Of a stretch of DNA of 64,000 bases, positions 59,801 to 64,000 are shown piece after piece. Position 1 is the first letter of the stretch. Each line of letters starts with the position of its first letter. A program made the translations under genes and the position numbers. Origin of the DNA: Acanthornis magna (taxonomy: Eukaryota > Chordata > Aves > Passeriformes > Acanthizidae); assembly GCA_036785705.1 (NCBI GenBank), contig JAWUZG010001121.1:103863-167862 (forward strand). Direction: 5' to 3'. The notes below the pieces were generated by a model. The model made no database searches. It was not told the origin of the DNA and saw only the letters and a list, made by a program, of their open reading frames with translations.

Positions 59801-62800
59801 CAATGACACACAGAACTCCTCTCTGAGACAGGCTGAAGGACCAAGCCTGATCATTTCCCCCATAGGAACAGAACCTACAGGAGCCACAGCAGTGTCTGCT
59901 CCCTGCCATACTGCAGCCCACAGTTTCTTATAACCTTGATCTGTGACATGTGACTACAGCCTGGGGATAAAAATCAGTTTCATGCCTCCTCTTTTACTCT
60001 ATTTTAACACATTCACTTGCAGCAAGACTTGCTCAAGCCGAAAAGGAAAGACAAGACAGAAGACAGATTCATCTTCACCTGAATTTAGGAATGCAACTGA
60101 GGGACTTGATAGCAAAACGTCCCCCAGAGCTCTCCTGGACAGGTACTCATGTCCCAAGAGTAAATTAGTCCACCCACAATCAGCTTCAATAAAAAAAAAG
60201 AGAAAAAAACAGAATTATCAATTGCTTGAATTTGACACAAATTAACACTATCCAAAACAAAATATTGTAATATATATTTTTGGTAGACATTATTGTCTTT
60301 TACTGCTTTATAATGCATTTACATTTTTAATAAAATTCTGGATACATATCTATGCATAAAATTTCCTTCAAATTTTTTATTAAGTCTAATAAAAATTCAT
60401 TATATATTCATGCAATTCCAGGAAACTTACCAATTCTTATGGTTGAACCTAGCCTGCAATATTTAATACTCATAAAATATGTTCATTCATGATCATCAGT
60501 ACACATAACATCAAAACAAAACCAAAATTTTCTGTATGTGGGTTTCTTTTGTAAAATAAATGCTTTAACCTCTCAGGTGCAGTGAGACACCAGAGGAGAT
60601 AAAATCTGAAGCAGCTTTGTTATTTTTAGCTTAATTATGGCTCACCTCTGAAGGAAGGTGATGAAAAAGAAAGGAGAGTTTCAGAGGATAGAAACACTGG
60701 AGCTTAAGACAGACCCATTTTCTGGTTTTCTTTGAAAACCTATTTGAACAAGTTTGCTTGTGACAAAACCAAGGGGCAATGAATGCACAGCAGATCAGCC
60801 CTTCACACCTGCTGGAAGCAGCCTGTGTGCCCTCCCCCAACCCCACAGCTTCCTCCTCCCAGCATCTTTCACATGAAACCCAAAATTCCCCTGCAGGACA
60901 GGCTTTTAATTGCCACCTTCCATTACTCATAACAACACTGGCTAAATGATGGGCCAAACTCTGCCATCACTTAACTCTAAATACACCATTTCATTAAATT
61001 AAGGCAGAATCAAGATGTGGCACCGTATGTGTAGATTGTCTGTTCAGATTTTTGGCTATATATAGGAAGGAGGGGTTCAGTTCCTAAAGTTATGGCACTA
61101 AATCAGATGCCTGGGTTTCCTGATAGCATAATGTCAGTAAAATTTAGCACAGATGCTCCGATTTCTCTGTGCAAGTCCCAATTAAAGAGCCTAGGATTGC
61201 ATGGCATGTGGGACTCCTGATCCAACCATAAATTCATGCACATTCACGCCCCTGCTGAAAGTAATTGTGATTGTAAAATAGGATTTTGCCTCTAAAAATG
61301 AAGATGCTAATTTTGTGTGCCTGATACAATTCCTGCTGCCATTGCACCATGGTGGGAGCCACATTCTTTCACAATTATTTCCTCATCTCTGCTCCGCTTT
61401 CCTTTCTTCTTACTGAGTACGTGACTGAGTGTGTGCTGATCCACAAACCCCAGTAACTCAGAGCTCATGAAAACTGATCCCTTGCAGTGCCTGAACTACC
61501 ATCACAAATAACTTGGATTTAGAGCCTGTTGCAAAGTAACAACACTGCCAAGTATTAAGCTAATAATTAATTAGCTGAGTTTAAAAGTAGTCACTCTTCA
61601 ACTTAATAAATTGTAACTGGTGGAAACAGAGTCAAAGTCCACCTCTAATAAGAGATATACTACACTGCCATAAATGTAACTGTTCAATACAACTCAAAAT
61701 GTGCCAGTTAAGTATCCCTGAGTATATCAATTTAGTTATCTGGATTATTTACTACTGCAGGATGTGTCACTTTGGTACTATTCATATTACTCACCTTTAC
61801 TGTGTATACATTTCATATTCAATGAAAACCTATATTTATGAAATGATTAAGTGATACAGGATCTCTAAGGCCCCTTACACAGTAAAATACTTTGATAGCA
61901 TATGGTCTGACATACAATTATTTTACTCTTTGATTTATTTATATGCTGTAAACTAAAAATATTTAGAAAGTTATCTTCTAGATTGTGAATAACGGTCTAT
62001 AAGAATCTGGCATTATTGCTATTTTATTCAGGAAACTACTATTATACACAGTCTTGTCTCAGATATGTTGCTCCATTTGTATGACTTTACCATTTTATAT
62101 TAATACACCTAGAGCAGTTTAGGGTTTCATTTAGGTCTATTTAACTTTTTTTTTTTTTTTGGGGGTGGTGTATAAAGCAGCTTGACTCACCTTCCATCTT
62201 TATTGGCATTTTTACAGAACAAAATTCGATGCCTACTCTATCAATCTTCACACAGATAGGTAATTTTTTTACTCACGATTTGTGTTGCCTTTGAAAGGCT
62301 GCACATTATTTACTTGTACATAAATGGTATGCCAGCTTGAGCCTCAAGGGAGGATTTCCTTACTTCAAAAATTTTACACTTTTGAAAAAACTACCTGCAG
62401 AACACCATACACAATTGTGGGATGCCCAGTGCCCCTCAGTTCATCCCTTCAAAAAACAGAGGAGCTGGCAGAGGTGATGTGGTGAATTTTCAGACACAGT
62501 AGCTTGGAAATCAGCCCAGACTGCATCTGTGTCCTTGCAGTCTCCAGGAAGGCATTTTTCAGTGTATGCTGTAGCCCTGGGCACAGTGCATTTGCTTGCA
62601 AAGTGATATCAAGAATCATATTTGCAACAAGTAAAACCTGAGCTATATTGATATCCTAATACACTGCAGAATGACTTCTGAAAGTAATTTTCTGAGTTTT
62701 AAGACTGTTGAAAGCTAACAGCAAACTTCTAGAACATAAATAATACTTTTTTAACTTGTTGCAAATGCACAGTGATACCTTTCCACAAAGAATGCTGCCT

Positions 62801-64000
62801 TTTAAGATCAATTTTAATGCATTCAAAATATATTCAAATTTCTGTAGGAGAGAGTATTGAATTCTACTAGCAGTTTTCCTGTCCTGGGGGAATATGCCCA
62901 GAATCTTCTTCATTTCATATCAGGGAGACCATATAAATTAGAAAAATAGGAGACAATAGACTAAATTCTTAATAGTGGCATAGTGCATATGCATTATTTA
63001 CAAGGCAAAAGGGTTAAGTATTAGAAAAGTTGAAACCAGCTCCCATACTAAAGAAAGGGATATTTGAGATAAGATTACGTGACTCCAATACTAATCTTTT
63101 AGGTATTTTAAATTCAAATTCTATTCAGTAAAAAACACTGTAGATCATTGTATATTTATGAAGAGTAGCCAAAAACACCTCTTCAATTTTATCATTAATA
63201 GAGTTGGAATAGGTCAAAATCAACTTAAATTAAGAGGATTGAATGAAAGAATAAAGGCTTGTAAATTCAAATTCTTTTGTTTGTAAAGCCTGATTAGAAA
63301 AACATGTAACAAAAAATTACCCCAAATTGCAAACATCTTGTGAAAAAGACCATCACTGGTTTACTAGGTTTGGACCTGTCACATTGGTTTCTGAGCAGGC
63401 AGCTTCAAAACCACATGACCTCTCCAGTGGAAGGGAGAGAATTACAGTTTCCACACACAGATTTTGACTCACTCTGCTGTTGCAGCACAAGAACTTTGTT
63501 TCGGTCACACAAAGTGTTTGACCAACTCTGTCTCTTACAGACATCACAGAGTAGAAGGGATCTTTGGCATGCCAGGATGAGGCTAAACCTCTGCTTTAGT
63601 AAGCTGCTAAAAATGAGGTAGTACAATGTCACTGAGAGGTGGGAGAGGCACAGTGTTTCTCTTATGGAGACAGTGCAAAGTCCATTCTCGAGTCTTCCTG
63701 GCAGCACACCCGGAAAACCAAAAACAACCCAAGAACACTAAGAAGGAATCACCAAAGGTCAAGTCAGCACCTGTCTCCTCCAGCTTTGTGAGGCAGCCCA
63801 GGTGTCCTCTTCCTTCTGAGTGATGTACCCTGCAAAGCACTCAACTCACTGCCCACTGCACTTTGTCCTCCAGTTTCACCAAATGAAGTTTTTTTCAAAG
63901 AAGACCAACACAAAACAATAGTACTCAAACACCTAACACTGAAATATTTACTCTCGTTTCTGTTGCACTAATTATCATCCTTTGATATGCTTGCTTTAAG
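53879..64000. other. AT-rich non-coding DNA, no gene recognised
   Basis: No gene is recognised. A GC-richer patch at about 57,960-58,400 carries frames of 129 aa (-), 102 aa (+) and 100 aa (-) over the same DNA, so none is credible as coding on this evidence. Poly-T runs lie at about 57,243-57,257 and 62,147-62,160. The stretch 61,190-61,430 looks like a candidate conserved non-coding element. A 13-bp GCATATTTACAAG word occurs twice near 58,918 and 58,950. Confidence 0.55.

Noticed and set aside
1..64000. CRISPR arrays, operons, tRNA or rRNA genes
   Set aside because: No regularly spaced repeats, tRNA-like folds or rRNA words were seen; the DNA is vertebrate in character.

Overview
The window looks like bird nuclear DNA, probably from a songbird or another neoavian. 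The evidence is several chicken-repeat-1 (CR1) LINE 3' ends, an alpharetrovirus-like endogenous retrovirus, and AT-rich DNA with almost no coding potential. I recognise no host protein-coding exon, tRNA, rRNA or other conserved RNA gene. Nearly all open frames are short, overlap on both strands and match no family I know, so the host background reads as intergenic or deep intronic.

Layout. 1-13.6 kb: AT-rich unique DNA with simple repeats and one or two eroded CR1 pieces. 13,588-14,945: a solo LTR of about 1.36 kb with a perfect 5-bp target-site duplication (ATACT). 15-23.1 kb: unique DNA with two CR1 fragments. 23,143-24,533: a second solo LTR of the same family (about 1.39 kb, duplication TATGC) in the opposite orientation. 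24.5-42.5 kb: unique DNA with one clear CR1 fragment and a few GC-richer patches. 42,522-46,823: a compact 4.3-kb provirus with two 265-bp LTRs and a 6-bp duplication (CACCCC). 46.8-64 kb: unique DNA with one well-preserved CR1 3' end near 53.8 kb, simple repeats and a few candidate conserved non-coding stretches.

The provirus is the most informative object. Its LTR and the start of its gag look like the avian leukosis/sarcoma group (alpharetroviruses). The order and wording around the poly(A) signal and R region, the 6-bp duplication and a PPPY late motif all fit. Its primer-binding site instead matches tRNA-Phe over 18 nt, and its Env is of the covalent gamma type, with CWLC in SU and CX6CC in TM. 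Protease, reverse transcriptase, integrase, the capsid C-terminal domain and nucleocapsid are all missing. The deletion joins the capsid N-terminal region to the Env leader in one reading frame. Gag is broken by a frame change after matrix, and Env carries one in-frame TAG but is otherwise open to its natural end. The LTRs differ at 4 of 265 positions, so the insertion is fairly young. With no enzymes of its own, it could only have moved with help from another element, unless the deletion came after insertion.
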